This document shows positions 45,743 through 53,456 of a DNA stretch of 64,000 bases, piece after piece (position 1 is the first letter of the stretch; every line of letters begins with the position of its first letter). Source of the DNA: Paraburkholderia kirstenboschensis (GTDB lineage Bacteria; Pseudomonadota; Gammaproteobacteria; Burkholderiales; Burkholderiaceae); NCBI RefSeq assembly GCF_904848585.1, contig NZ_CAJHCR010000003.1:434001-498000 (forward strand). Reading direction: 5' to 3'. Below the pieces are notes generated by a model, which was not told the DNA's origin, searched no databases, and worked only from the letters and a program-made list of their open reading frames with translations. The translations under genes were made by a program, and so were the position numbers.

Positions 45743-46510
45743 ATGCTCAATTCAATCAAGCTCATCAAAAAGAACACTGCCCGTGTTGCCTGCATCGCAC
45801 TTGTCAGCGTCAGCGCGTTGCTGACCGGTTGCGCAGGCGGCAGCGTCACCAATACGAGCGCGGCGACCGCGCAGCCGACCGTGCGTCCGGACAACATCTA
45901 CGTCTACACCTTCGATACTCATGCGGACCAGGTGAAGCTCGACGGCGGCATGCTGCAGAAACTGAAGGCGCATATCGACGGTTCGTCGGCAGCACAGAAG
46001 CAGTCCGACGACGCCACCGAAGTCCGCGAGCAGGTCGCAAACGAAATCGTGCATCAGTTGCAGTCGATGGGTCTGCGCGCGATCCGCTCGGACATACCCG
46101 CGCCCGCCGATCAAAACGTGCTGATGGTGCGAGGCAGCTTCGATACGATCGACGCGGGAAACCGCAGCCGTCGGACACTGATCGGTCTCGGCGCCGGCAA
46201 GAGCGTGGTGAGCAGTTCGGTGCAGATCTTCTATAAGCCCGCAGGCGGCGCACCGCAGCTAGTGCAAACCTTCGACGCAAGCGCCGACAGCGGCAAGACG
46301 CCGGGCATCGCGGAGACGGCCGGCGTGGGCGCGGCGGCGGGAGGTATCGTGACCGCGGCGGCCGTGGGTGGCGGTTTGCACGCGGTCTCCGAAACGAAGC
46401 GCGCTGGAGTGTCCGCCGACGCAACGCGGCTGGGCGATGCCGTGGCGAAGCAGATCGCGCAAATCGGCGTGAGCGGCGGCTGGCTCTCGAGCAGCCACAT
46501 CAAGGGCTGA
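45743..46510 (+). CDS. DUF4410-type lipoprotein
   Basis: 255 residues. Signal peptide with lipobox LLTGC (Cys at residue 30 or so, TGCAGGS). The rest fits DUF4410: IYVYTFDTHADQVKLDGG, VREQVANEIVHQLQSMGLRA, VLMVRGSFDTIDAGNRSRR, LIGLGAGKSVVSSSVQIFY, then a Gly/Ala-rich hydrophobic segment GVGAAAGGIVTAAAVGGG. Predicted outer-membrane-anchored; role unknown. The ATG at 45743 is at the beginning of the signal peptide; a frame open 61 codons upstream is not coding-like. Confidence 0.8.
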   Translation: MLNSIKLIKKNTARVACIALVSVSALLTGCAGGSVTNTSAATAQPTVRPDNIYVYTFDTHADQVKLDGGMLQKLKAHIDGSSAAQKQSDDATEVREQVANEIVHQLQSMGLRAIRSDIPAPADQNVLMVRGSFDTIDAGNRSRRTLIGLGAGKSVVSSSVQIFYKPAGGAPQLVQTFDASADSGKTPGIAETAGVGAAAGGIVTAAAVGGGLHAVSETKRAGVSADATRLGDAVAKQIAQIGVSGGWLSSSHIKG

Positions 46511-46611
46511 CGACGGCCGTGCGACTCGGGCGTGAGCCGGGCCGCACGAACTGCATGCAGACCGCCGTGCTTTTCGCAGTCGCGCGTCGCCAGCAACCGC
46601 CGCCACGACAA

Positions 46612-47049
46612 TCAGTTTGTCTCGCGCCAGAGATTGCGCATGAGCTCAAGCAAAGCGGTCGGCGCGGTACCCTTCTGGCAATAGCCGTCGAAGTTATGCC
46701 GGCCACGACCGGTTTCCCGCACATGGTCTTCGTCGAGCGAGGTAAACGCGACAATGCCAAGACTCGGCGTGGGCAGATAACTGCGCAGTGCGCTCGCCGT
46801 TTCGTAGCCGTCGCGCTCCGGCATCATGATGTCGAGCACCACCACGTCGGGCACCCAATCTTTCACGCAGCGCAGCGCCTCGTTACAACCGATCGCCGCG
46901 CGAGCTTCCACACCCTCGTACGAGAGATAGGTAGCGAGCGCTTCCGCAGCGCCCGCGTTGTCGTCGACCACGAGGACGCGCGGCACCTCGTGCAAGACCC
47001 GCACCTGGCGGGCGCTCCATCTCTGGCAGCTACTCGTTGTTTGGGGCAT
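46612..47049 (-). CDS. Single-domain response regulator (CheY-like)
   Basis: 145 residues, almost all one receiver domain: VLVVDDNAGAAEALATYL, phospho-acceptor Asp in DVVVLDIMMPERDGYE, Thr/Ser in GIVAFTSLD and the conserved Lys region YCQKGT. There is no output domain and no kinase nearby, so it may modulate a remote kinase by phosphotransfer. It follows the DipZ gene on the same strand with a 163-base gap. Confidence 0.85.
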   Translation of the reverse strand: MPQTTSSCQRWSARQVRVLHEVPRVLVVDDNAGAAEALATYLSYEGVEARAAIGCNEALRCVKDWVPDVVVLDIMMPERDGYETASALRSYLPTPSLGIVAFTSLDEDHVRETGRGRHNFDGYCQKGTAPTALLELMRNLWRETN

Positions 47050-47212
47050 ATCACGATTCGCGATAAAAAACTATCGCAGCGCAGCAAGTGGCATACCACG
47101 CCGCGCCTGCAGGAACGTCATCGCGTCGCTCTCCCGCGTCGCGCCGGGCAGGCAGGATTGGAATACCGCACTTGCCTTTCCCGGCCGGCTCCGCACGCGA
47201 GCTCCGGTTGTG

Positions 47213-49009
47213 CTAGCCGAATGTAAATGCGTACGCACTCACCCCTGAATCGAGAAACTGGATCTCGAACGTTCGGTCCTGCACCGGCCCGCTTTGCCGC
47301 ACGAGCTGATAAAGCCGCTCTTTATCGACAAGGCCCACTCCGTTCGCGTCCGTGTCCGCGCCATGCGAAGCGCCCGGCGGCTTGCCGTCGATCGTCACTT
47401 TGAACCTCACCGGCTTGCCGTCCGCCATCGGACCGAGCACCAGATGCAGGTCGCGCGCGTGGAACCGGTAAGCGATCTTTCCACCGCTTTTGCCCAATTG
47501 CGCGCGCTCGCCGGCGACATTCCACTCGCCGTCGAGGCTCCAGTTTCCTGCGGGCAGTCGGGCGGGCGAGCTGTAAGTGCGAAGCGCGTCTGGCGCGAGC
47601 GCTTCCGGCGACGCAAAACCCTCCGCCTGGCGATAACCGACGTAGGTCTCGCCCGAGCGCAAATCCTGCGGGTCGGCGGCGGCTTCAATTCCCGTCGCTT
47701 TCGCGGCACCCGCGGGCGCCGGCAGCTTCGAATGCCCCGCGTCCGCCAGCAATTGACGGATGACTTCTTCCGATTGCTCGTACCCGCCCTCTCCAAAGTG
47801 GTGATAGCGAATGTCGCCGTGCGCATCGACGATATAAAAGGCCGGCCAATACTGATTGTCGAACGCCTGCCACACGGCGAGCTTGTTATCGATGGCGATC
47901 GGATAGTCGACACCGAGATCCGCCGCGGCCCGCTTCACGTTGGCAATGTTGTGTTCGAATGCGAATTCCGGTGCGTGCACACCGATTACCACGAGCCCCT
48001 GATCGCGATAGCGGCTCGACCACGTCTTCAGATACGGCAACGTACGCAGACAGTTGATGCACGAGTACGTCCAGAAATTGACGATCACCACTTTGCCACG
48101 CAGATCGCCCGTTTTCAGAGGTGGCGAATTCAACCAGTCGACCGCGCCCGACAGCGACGGCATTGCGCCTTCCACGGGCAGCGCAAGCGGCGCGGCAACA
48201 CGCATGGGATTAGATATTTCGCCGCCCTCCGCGCTCGCGCTGACCTTCAGCAACGCGCCGGCGTTCGGCCGCTGCGCATTCGCCCTCGGCGACCAGCGCT
48301 GAACGAGTTTTCCTTCGATGCCGGTGGTATTCAACGAAGGCACATAGGCCAACGCACGCGTATCCACGCCGAGCGCGATTGCCCCAGCGGAAACGAGTAC
48401 CGCCACGCCGAGCACCTGGCGCAGGCGCTCGCTCACTCCGTACCCGCGCTTGAGCATGGCAAGCAGCCGCCCGCCGATTGCGAGGACGATGGCAAGCGAA
48501 GCCGCCGCGCCCGCTGCGAACGCGAGCAACGGCAACACACTCGCACTGCCAGGGCGATGCAGAATCACGCCCGTCATCACGAGACCGAGGATCGGGCCCG
48601 CGCACGGGGCCCACAGCAGCCCGGTCGCGACGCCGAGCAGCACCGACGACATCACGCGAGGTTGGCCGCCGTCGCGGCGCAACGCGCCATCGAGACGATT
48701 GCCGGCACTGACGAGCGGATGCGTGAGCCGCTCTGCCATCGACGGAAAAAGCAGTGCCGCGCCGAATACGCCGAAGAACGCGAGCGCGATCCACCGGCCG
48801 TATTCGTTGACGTGGGCGACCCAGCTGCCGCCGGCCACGGCGAGACTCGCGACAGCCGCGAACGTCAGCGCCATGCCGGCCAACAGCGGCAAGCCGTGCC
48901 GGACGAATGACTGATCGACGCGCGCAAACACGAGCGGCACGACCGGGAGAATGCACGGACTGAGAATGGTGAGCATGCCGCCGGCAAAGGCGAGAAGTAT
49001 GAGCAGCAT
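47213..49009 (-). CDS. dipZ: DipZ-type fusion: CcdA-like electron carrier plus thioredoxin domain
   Basis: 598 residues. The first ~235 form a CcdA/DsbD-like membrane domain with redox cysteines Cys19 (ILSPCILP) and Cys136 (WAPCAGP). A periplasmic thioredoxin-fold domain follows (~285-430) with WTYSCINC (Cys317, Cys320). The C-terminal ~150 residues are the DipZ carbohydrate-binding-like module (YQLVRQSGPVQDRTFEIQFL). It passes reducing power from the cytoplasm to periplasmic thiols. AAGGA eight bases before the ATG at 49009 supports the start. It is divergent from another thioredoxin gene with almost the same active-site block. Confidence 0.92.
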   Translation of the reverse strand: MLLILLAFAGGMLTILSPCILPVVPLVFARVDQSFVRHGLPLLAGMALTFAAVASLAVAGGSWVAHVNEYGRWIALAFFGVFGAALLFPSMAERLTHPLVSAGNRLDGALRRDGGQPRVMSSVLLGVATGLLWAPCAGPILGLVMTGVILHRPGSASVLPLLAFAAGAAASLAIVLAIGGRLLAMLKRGYGVSERLRQVLGVAVLVSAGAIALGVDTRALAYVPSLNTTGIEGKLVQRWSPRANAQRPNAGALLKVSASAEGGEISNPMRVAAPLALPVEGAMPSLSGAVDWLNSPPLKTGDLRGKVVIVNFWTYSCINCLRTLPYLKTWSSRYRDQGLVVIGVHAPEFAFEHNIANVKRAAADLGVDYPIAIDNKLAVWQAFDNQYWPAFYIVDAHGDIRYHHFGEGGYEQSEEVIRQLLADAGHSKLPAPAGAAKATGIEAAADPQDLRSGETYVGYRQAEGFASPEALAPDALRTYSSPARLPAGNWSLDGEWNVAGERAQLGKSGGKIAYRFHARDLHLVLGPMADGKPVRFKVTIDGKPPGASHGADTDANGVGLVDKERLYQLVRQSGPVQDRTFEIQFLDSGVSAYAFTFG

Positions 49010-49357
49010 AACGATGTCCTTTCGTTCAATGAGTTCGTCGACCAGATCGATAGAGCGGAGCCGAACGCTTACATGCATTGAACTACCGGCACGTATCGGG
49101 CTTGTGTCGGTGCACGCGGCGAAGTGCAAGTTCATGTATCGGCGGCTGCCTGGATACAGTGCGACACAAAAGTCGTTGAGCCTCGCGGGCCGGGCATGAC
49201 TTTGTATCTCAGCGTATCGAGCGGCCATGCCGACACAAAACATTGCGCGCGAGCTCGGGCAGCGACATATGCCAGATACGTCGAGAGCGTCCAATGACGT
49301 CATGTCTACCGATCAACCCTTGCGCGCAGCCCACGTCTTCTGAAAGGACAATCGATC
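49010..49357. other. Divergent region dipZ / thioredoxin with repeated GTATC elements
   Basis: 348 bases without a gene. GTATC-like elements occur at about 49096, 49135 (TGTATC), 49153 (inverted, GGATACA), 49204 (TGTATC) and 49215 (CGTATC). TGTATC and GATACA at 49134-49157 form an inverted repeat. GACACAAAA occurs near 49162 and 49231. A regulator or alternative sigma factor could use these, but none is identified. Confidence 0.4.
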
Positions 49358-49909
49358 ATGTACGCCCGACTCAAAACCATCGCCACTATCGGCTCATTCA
49401 TCGCGCTTGCGTTGCTTGTCAGTCTGCTTGCCACGCGCGGCAGCGCGCTTACCGCCGCCGAGCGCAATACGCCGGCCGCGCCCCAGATAACCGGCATCGA
49501 CACGTGGCTCAACAGCCCGCCGCTCACACTGCCGCAACTGCGCGGCAAGGTCGTGCTGGTCGACTTCTGGACGTATTCATGTGTCAACTGTGTCAACACG
49601 CTGCCGTACGTCAAGGGCTGGTACAAGCAATATGGCAATCAGGGACTGGAAGTGATCGGGGTTCATACGCCGGAGTACCCGTTCGAACGCGACGTCGGGC
49701 ACGTGAGCGCGGCACTCAAGAAGTTCGACATTCGCTACCCGGTGGCGCTCGACAATCAGTACGCGACGTGGAACGCGTTCAATAACCAGTACTGGCCCGC
49801 GCTGTATCTGTTCGACAAGGCAGGCCACGTCGTCTACAGCCACTTCGGCGAAGGCGACTATGCACAGACGGAGGCAAAGATTCGCGAGCTGCTGGCGCAA
49901 CCGGGTTGA
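49358..49909 (+). CDS. Periplasmic thioredoxin-family protein, TlpA/DipZ-domain type
   Basis: 183 residues. Signal anchor IATIGSFIALALLVSLLAT (~8-26), then a thioredoxin fold with WTYSCVNC (Cys75, Cys78) in VDFWTYSCVNCVNTLPY, GVHTPEYPFERDV, and the cis-Pro region NNQYWPALYLFD. It strongly resembles the central domain of the divergent DipZ (LNSPPL, GKVV, FWTYSC, QYWPAFYI), so it is likely its redox partner or a derivative of that domain. Exported and membrane-tethered, keeping a periplasmic thiol system reduced. Confidence 0.9.
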   Translation: MYARLKTIATIGSFIALALLVSLLATRGSALTAAERNTPAAPQITGIDTWLNSPPLTLPQLRGKVVLVDFWTYSCVNCVNTLPYVKGWYKQYGNQGLEVIGVHTPEYPFERDVGHVSAALKKFDIRYPVALDNQYATWNAFNNQYWPALYLFDKAGHVVYSHFGEGDYAQTEAKIRELLAQPG

Positions 49910-50002
49910 TGTCGTGCGGCAGCGCCGCATTTCGGTATTGACGACGCCAGGTCCGCCTGCGAGCATGCGTCAATCGAAATTAACCAGGCTTTGCGACGGC
50001 CC

Positions 50003-50917
50003 ATGCGAGCACCCAATCATCTGAATGCACTGCGCGCTTTCGAGGCGGTCGGTCGGCATCTGAGTTATGTCGCCGCTGCGGAAGAACTGCACGTCACTCC
50101 CGCCGCGATCGGCCAGATGATTCGCGGGCTGGAGGAAACGCTGGAGATGGAGCTATTTCATCGCTCGACGTCGGGCGCGTCGCGGCTCATGCTGACCGAC
50201 GCGGCCCGCGCGGCCATGCCCGAACTGCAAGCGGGTTTCGAATTGCTCGCGACGGCGGTCGAGCGTCTGAAGGCCAGCAAGGAGCGCATCACGGTGACTG
50301 TCACCGTGCCGCCTGCTCTCGCTGACAAGTGGTTTTTGTATCGGGTCGAACGATTTCAGCGCAACCATCCGCGCTACGATCTGCGCATCGACCTGTCGCT
50401 AAAACTCGTCGACTTCACCGCTGACAGAGTGGATGCCGGCATCCGTTACGGCACGGGCCAGTGGCCGGAGCTTACTGCGACGTTCCTGATGCGCGACGAG
50501 TTCTTCCCCGTGTGCAGCCCCGAGCTACTCGAGGGCGAACATCCGCTGAAGACGCCCGCCGATCTGAACTACCATCCGTTGATACACGACATATCGATGC
50601 GCACGGCCCCCACCTTTCCCACCTGGCGGTCGTGGGTGCAAAAGACGGGTAACGCGGGCGTCGTCGACTGCGACCGCGGGCTGCAAATCAACGACTCCGC
50701 CGCCGCGATCCACACAGCAATATCAGGGAACGGCGTGGCACTCGGCAGAACCTGTCTGGTGGAGCGCGACATCGCGGAAGGCCGCCTGGTGCGGCCATTT
50801 GCGGAGGCGCAGACTTGCGAACTCGCCTACTACGTGGTCCACAGAAAAGACAACGGCAACGAGCCCGCCGTGGTCGCATTCAAGGAGTGGCTCCTTGCGG
50901 AAGCCAGCGCGCGGTAG
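50003..50917 (+). CDS. LysR-family regulator, GcvA-like
   Basis: 304 residues. The N-terminal helix-turn-helix is at ~5-65 (NALRAFEAVGRHLSYVAAAEELHVTPAAIGQMIRGLEE). The effector domain then follows (TVTVPPALADKWFLYRVERF, VDAGIRYGTGQWPEL). The N-terminus resembles GcvA/AmpR-like LysR proteins. The ATG at 50003 is preferred to an in-frame TTG at 49991. It converges with the tautomerase gene. LysR proteins mostly regulate divergent genes, yet the gene behind it is the thioredoxin on the same strand, so its target is not evident. Confidence 0.9.
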   Translation: MRAPNHLNALRAFEAVGRHLSYVAAAEELHVTPAAIGQMIRGLEETLEMELFHRSTSGASRLMLTDAARAAMPELQAGFELLATAVERLKASKERITVTVTVPPALADKWFLYRVERFQRNHPRYDLRIDLSLKLVDFTADRVDAGIRYGTGQWPELTATFLMRDEFFPVCSPELLEGEHPLKTPADLNYHPLIHDISMRTAPTFPTWRSWVQKTGNAGVVDCDRGLQINDSAAAIHTAISGNGVALGRTCLVERDIAEGRLVRPFAEAQTCELAYYVVHRKDNGNEPAVVAFKEWLLAEASAR

Positions 50918-50926
50918 CCGTGTAGC

Positions 50927-51181
50927 TCAATCGGTCTTGCCGCTCTCAACGCTTTTCAGCGCTTTCTGCTTGCGGTATTCCTGAACCGGCAAGCCGCCCC
51001 AACCCCAGTTTTCCATGTCCACTTCTTCGATCACGACAAACGTGGCTTCGAGCGGCTTTTTCAGTACGTCGAGCAACACGTGGCTGACACCGCTGATCAA
51101 GCGCGCTTTCTCATCGGCAGTGACCGATGATGCGCCGGGTTTCGTTCCCTCGCGCGTAACCTGAATCGTGACGATTGGCAT
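50927..51181 (-). CDS. Tautomerase (4-oxalocrotonate tautomerase family)
   Basis: 84 residues. After Met removal the catalytic Pro1 is present in MPIVTIQVTREG; the rest fits the family (TADEKARLISGVSHVLLDVLKK, TFVVIEEVDMENWGWGG). GGAG precedes the ATG at 51181, so the four-residue longer frame is rejected because it would remove the N-terminal proline. It ends nine bases from the convergent LysR stop and lies 57 bases downstream of the SDR gene, probably in one operon. Confidence 0.9.
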   Translation of the reverse strand: MPIVTIQVTREGTKPGASSVTADEKARLISGVSHVLLDVLKKPLEATFVVIEEVDMENWGWGGLPVQEYRKQKALKSVESGKTD

Positions 51182-51238
51182 GTCGTTCTCCATGGCAAAG
51201 CGGGCGCCGCCAATCGGCGCCCGAATATTTTCGATGGT

Positions 51239-51949
51239 TTAGTGACCGGCGCTCTGGCCGCCGTCTACGTGCAGGATTTCGCCCGTCACGAACGGTGCCG
51301 AGTCGAGATACAGCACAGCCTGCACGATGTCGTCCATTTCGCCCATGTGACCCATCGGGTGCAGTGCACCAAGCGCCGCGTGCGTTTCCACCGCATGCAT
51401 CGGCGATTTGATGATGCCAGGCGACACCGCGTTGGCGCGAATCCCGGTTTTTGCATATTCAATAGCGATCGACTTCGTCGCCGCGTTCAGGCCGCCCTTG
51501 GTCAACGAGGCAAGCACCGAAGGCACGCCGTTGATCGCGTGATCCGTGAGGCTCGTCGTAATGGTGACGATGTGCCCGCTTTGGTGCTTCTCCATCTCGG
51601 CAATCGCAAGCTGGGTGATGTTGAAAAAGCCGTCGAGGTTCACGCCTTTCACCAATGCGTAGTCTTCGGCCGTATAGCTGGTGAAAGGCTTCGCGAGAAA
51701 GACGCCTGCGTTGTTGACGAGCGTATCGATGCGGCCGAAACGTGCGACGCCTTCCGCAATCACACGCCGCGCGGTGGCCGGATCGGCGATGTCGCCGGCG
51801 ACCGTGGCGATGTCCGGGTCGTCGAACGGGGTAATGCCGCGCGCCGTTGCGATCACACGATAACCGCGTTGACGGAACGCCTTGACCAATTCGGCGCCGA
51901 TGCCTTGCGATGCACCCGTCACGACCGCGACTTTTTCCGACGTATTCAT
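51239..51949 (-). CDS. Short-chain dehydrogenase/reductase-like protein lacking the catalytic Tyr
   Basis: 236 residues. Cofactor motif VAVVTGASQGIGAELVKAF and NNAGVF are normal. The catalytic YxxxK is replaced: the aligned segment is ASLTKGGLNAATKSIAIEYA, with Ala where Tyr is expected and Lys kept; the C-terminus GEILHVDGGQSAGH is standard. This could be a non-canonical SDR or a protein using the fold for another role. GGAG before the ATG at 51949 supports the start. It is paired with the tautomerase gene. Confidence 0.88.
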   Translation of the reverse strand: MNTSEKVAVVTGASQGIGAELVKAFRQRGYRVIATARGITPFDDPDIATVAGDIADPATARRVIAEGVARFGRIDTLVNNAGVFLAKPFTSYTAEDYALVKGVNLDGFFNITQLAIAEMEKHQSGHIVTITTSLTDHAINGVPSVLASLTKGGLNAATKSIAIEYAKTGIRANAVSPGIIKSPMHAVETHAALGALHPMGHMGEMDDIVQAVLYLDSAPFVTGEILHVDGGQSAGH

Positions 51950-52345
51950 GTTGTGCTCCAAAGTATTTAGATTCAGATATGAGAGCGCGCTGCCTGGCGT
52001 GCTGCTTGGCCGTCTGCCGCTTGCTGAAGTGGCTTTTGCAGTGCGTCCTCGGTGACTGAACTATCGGCTTTGCGCCGCCATTGGACAAACGAGAAGATCT
52101 GCTGCGGCGGGAAAGAAAAGCTACGGCGGCCGCGCGTGTTGCGACGAGCAGCTAGTCGATATCGGACAGCGTGGAGCGGCAGCGGCGGTTGCTAGTGCCC
52201 ATACCCGACGCTGGCAGGCGCGGCGCGCATGGCGGGCAGGCACAGTGCATGCGCAGTGCAATCCAGCGCTGCGGCCCGCCGGGCGGGCTCAGGCATCGGC
52301 TAATCGAGAGCCGCGGCGCGCATCATGTTCAACGGCGAGGCGTAT
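51950..52345. other. Intergenic region SDR / YihY gene
   Basis: 396 bases. The left 30 bases are the SDR leader. The middle is GC-rich with no gene, repeat or promoter that I can support; only the GAGG ribosome-binding site of the YihY-family gene at its right end is clear. Confidence 0.55.
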
Positions 52346-53284
52346 ATGAACAAGCTCTCATCCCCCGCGGCGGCGTCGAAAAAACACGGACGGTTGCGTA
52401 ACGCTTTCACCATCGGCGTCAACGCAGGCAAGCGTTTCATGTCGGACCGCTGCCCGATGATGGCCGCCAGCGTCGGCTTCTATTCGGCTTTCTCGCTGGC
52501 GCCCACGCTCTTGATGGTGCTCGCCGTCGCCGGCTGGTTCTTCGGCGAAGATGCGGCACGCGGACGTCTGTTCGATCAGATGCGCGGCATTCTCGGCAAA
52601 GACGCGGCCGAGGCGATGCAGACCATCGTCGAGCACGCGCATCGGTCGAGCGGCAGCGGCATCGCCGCAGTGGTGTCAGTCGTGCTGCTGATCGTCGGCG
52701 CATCCGCGACTTTTACTTCACTGAACACCGCGCTCGATGTCGTCCTCGAAGCCTCGAAAGACGCTAAAAGCAAGGGCAGCATCACTTGGCTCGTGCGGAC
52801 CCGGCTGGTGTCGGTCGGCATGGTGCTCGGCCTCGGCTTTCTGCTCGTCGTGTCCCTCGTGCTCGACACCGCGATCACTTATGCGGGCCACGTGATGTTC
52901 GGCGATTCGCCATTAGTCATCGTCACCACGATCTTGCAAACGCTAATAGGACTTATCGTGCTGGGCGCCGCGTTCACCGCGCTCCTCAGGTGGATGTCGG
53001 ATGCACGCGTTAGTCTCATGCACGCCGCGATTGGCGGGATGACAGCGGCAATACTGTTTTCGGTCGGCCGGCATTTGTTCGGCCTTTACCTCACGCATGC
53101 GGGCACAGCCAGTTCGTTCGGCGCAGCCGGCTCGCTCGCGGTGTTGATGATGTGGCTGTACTTCTCCGCAGCGGTGTTTCTGTTCGGCGCGGAGACGACG
53201 GCGGAACTCGCAGGACGCAACGAAGTGAAGGACGAACAGAAGGATCGGCCGTTGTCGGTGGGGGCGGCACGCTCACGCGGTTGA
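52346..53284 (+). CDS. YihY/BrkB-family inner-membrane protein
   Basis: 312 residues with six hydrophobic segments. Family blocks: MMAASVGFYSAFSLAPTLLMVLAVAG, VVSVVLLIVGASATFTSLNTALDVV and the terminal SSFGAAGSLAVLMMWLYFSAAVFLFGAE. BrkB was first described as a serum-resistance factor of Bordetella; the transport role is not settled. GAGG before the ATG at 52346 favours it over an in-frame ATG at 52325. The C-terminus EQKDRPLSVGAARSRG is basic and cytoplasmic. Confidence 0.9.
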   Translation: MNKLSSPAAASKKHGRLRNAFTIGVNAGKRFMSDRCPMMAASVGFYSAFSLAPTLLMVLAVAGWFFGEDAARGRLFDQMRGILGKDAAEAMQTIVEHAHRSSGSGIAAVVSVVLLIVGASATFTSLNTALDVVLEASKDAKSKGSITWLVRTRLVSVGMVLGLGFLLVVSLVLDTAITYAGHVMFGDSPLVIVTTILQTLIGLIVLGAAFTALLRWMSDARVSLMHAAIGGMTAAILFSVGRHLFGLYLTHAGTASSFGAAGSLAVLMMWLYFSAAVFLFGAETTAELAGRNEVKDEQKDRPLSVGAARSRG

Positions 53285-53352
53285 CCGCGCGGTTGCGTGA
53301 CTTTCCCACCTTGGTCCATTGAGTCGCCTTCGAAGCAACTGGCACGATCCAT
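53086..53352 (-). CDS. Possible small gene antisense to the yihY 3' end
   Basis: A frame of 88 codons beginning MDRASCFEGDSMDQGGKV. It has unusually good expression signals for a shadow frame: AGGAGGT six bases before the ATG at 53352, and TTGGAC (53409-53404), an 18-base spacer and GATAGT (53385-53380) as a promoter. Its last 199 bases lie antisense to the YihY-family gene, and its composition there looks like a shadow. A shorter product or leader peptide is also possible. Confidence 0.3.
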   Translation of the reverse strand: MDRASCFEGDSMDQGGKVTQPRGQPRERAAPTDNGRSFCSSFTSLRPASSAVVSAPNRNTAAEKYSHIINTASEPAAPNELAVPACVR

Positions 53353-53456
53353 CTTTACCTCCTTTTTATTTTTAAACGCACTATCCGCCACTGAGCTATG
53401 CGAGTCCAATTAGCTGTGCGCGGCGCGAATACCAGCGCCACCCGTCTTTCTAAGAG

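Noticed and set aside
45453-45824. Frame of 123 codons upstream of the DUF4410 lipoprotein
   Set aside because: Reads out of phase into the lipoprotein gene, no ribosome-binding site, and a basic low-complexity product.
49089-49106. Second GG-N10-GC element upstream of the thioredoxin gene
   Set aside because: The -12 box is GGGC and not TTGC, and it lies more than 250 bases from the start codon.
53372-53410. tRNA-like 5' half on the minus strand (CATAGCTCAGTGGCGG)
   Set aside because: It resembles a D-arm, but no matching anticodon arm, T-arm (GGTTCRA) or acceptor end follows; the sequence runs into an A-rich ribosome-binding site instead.
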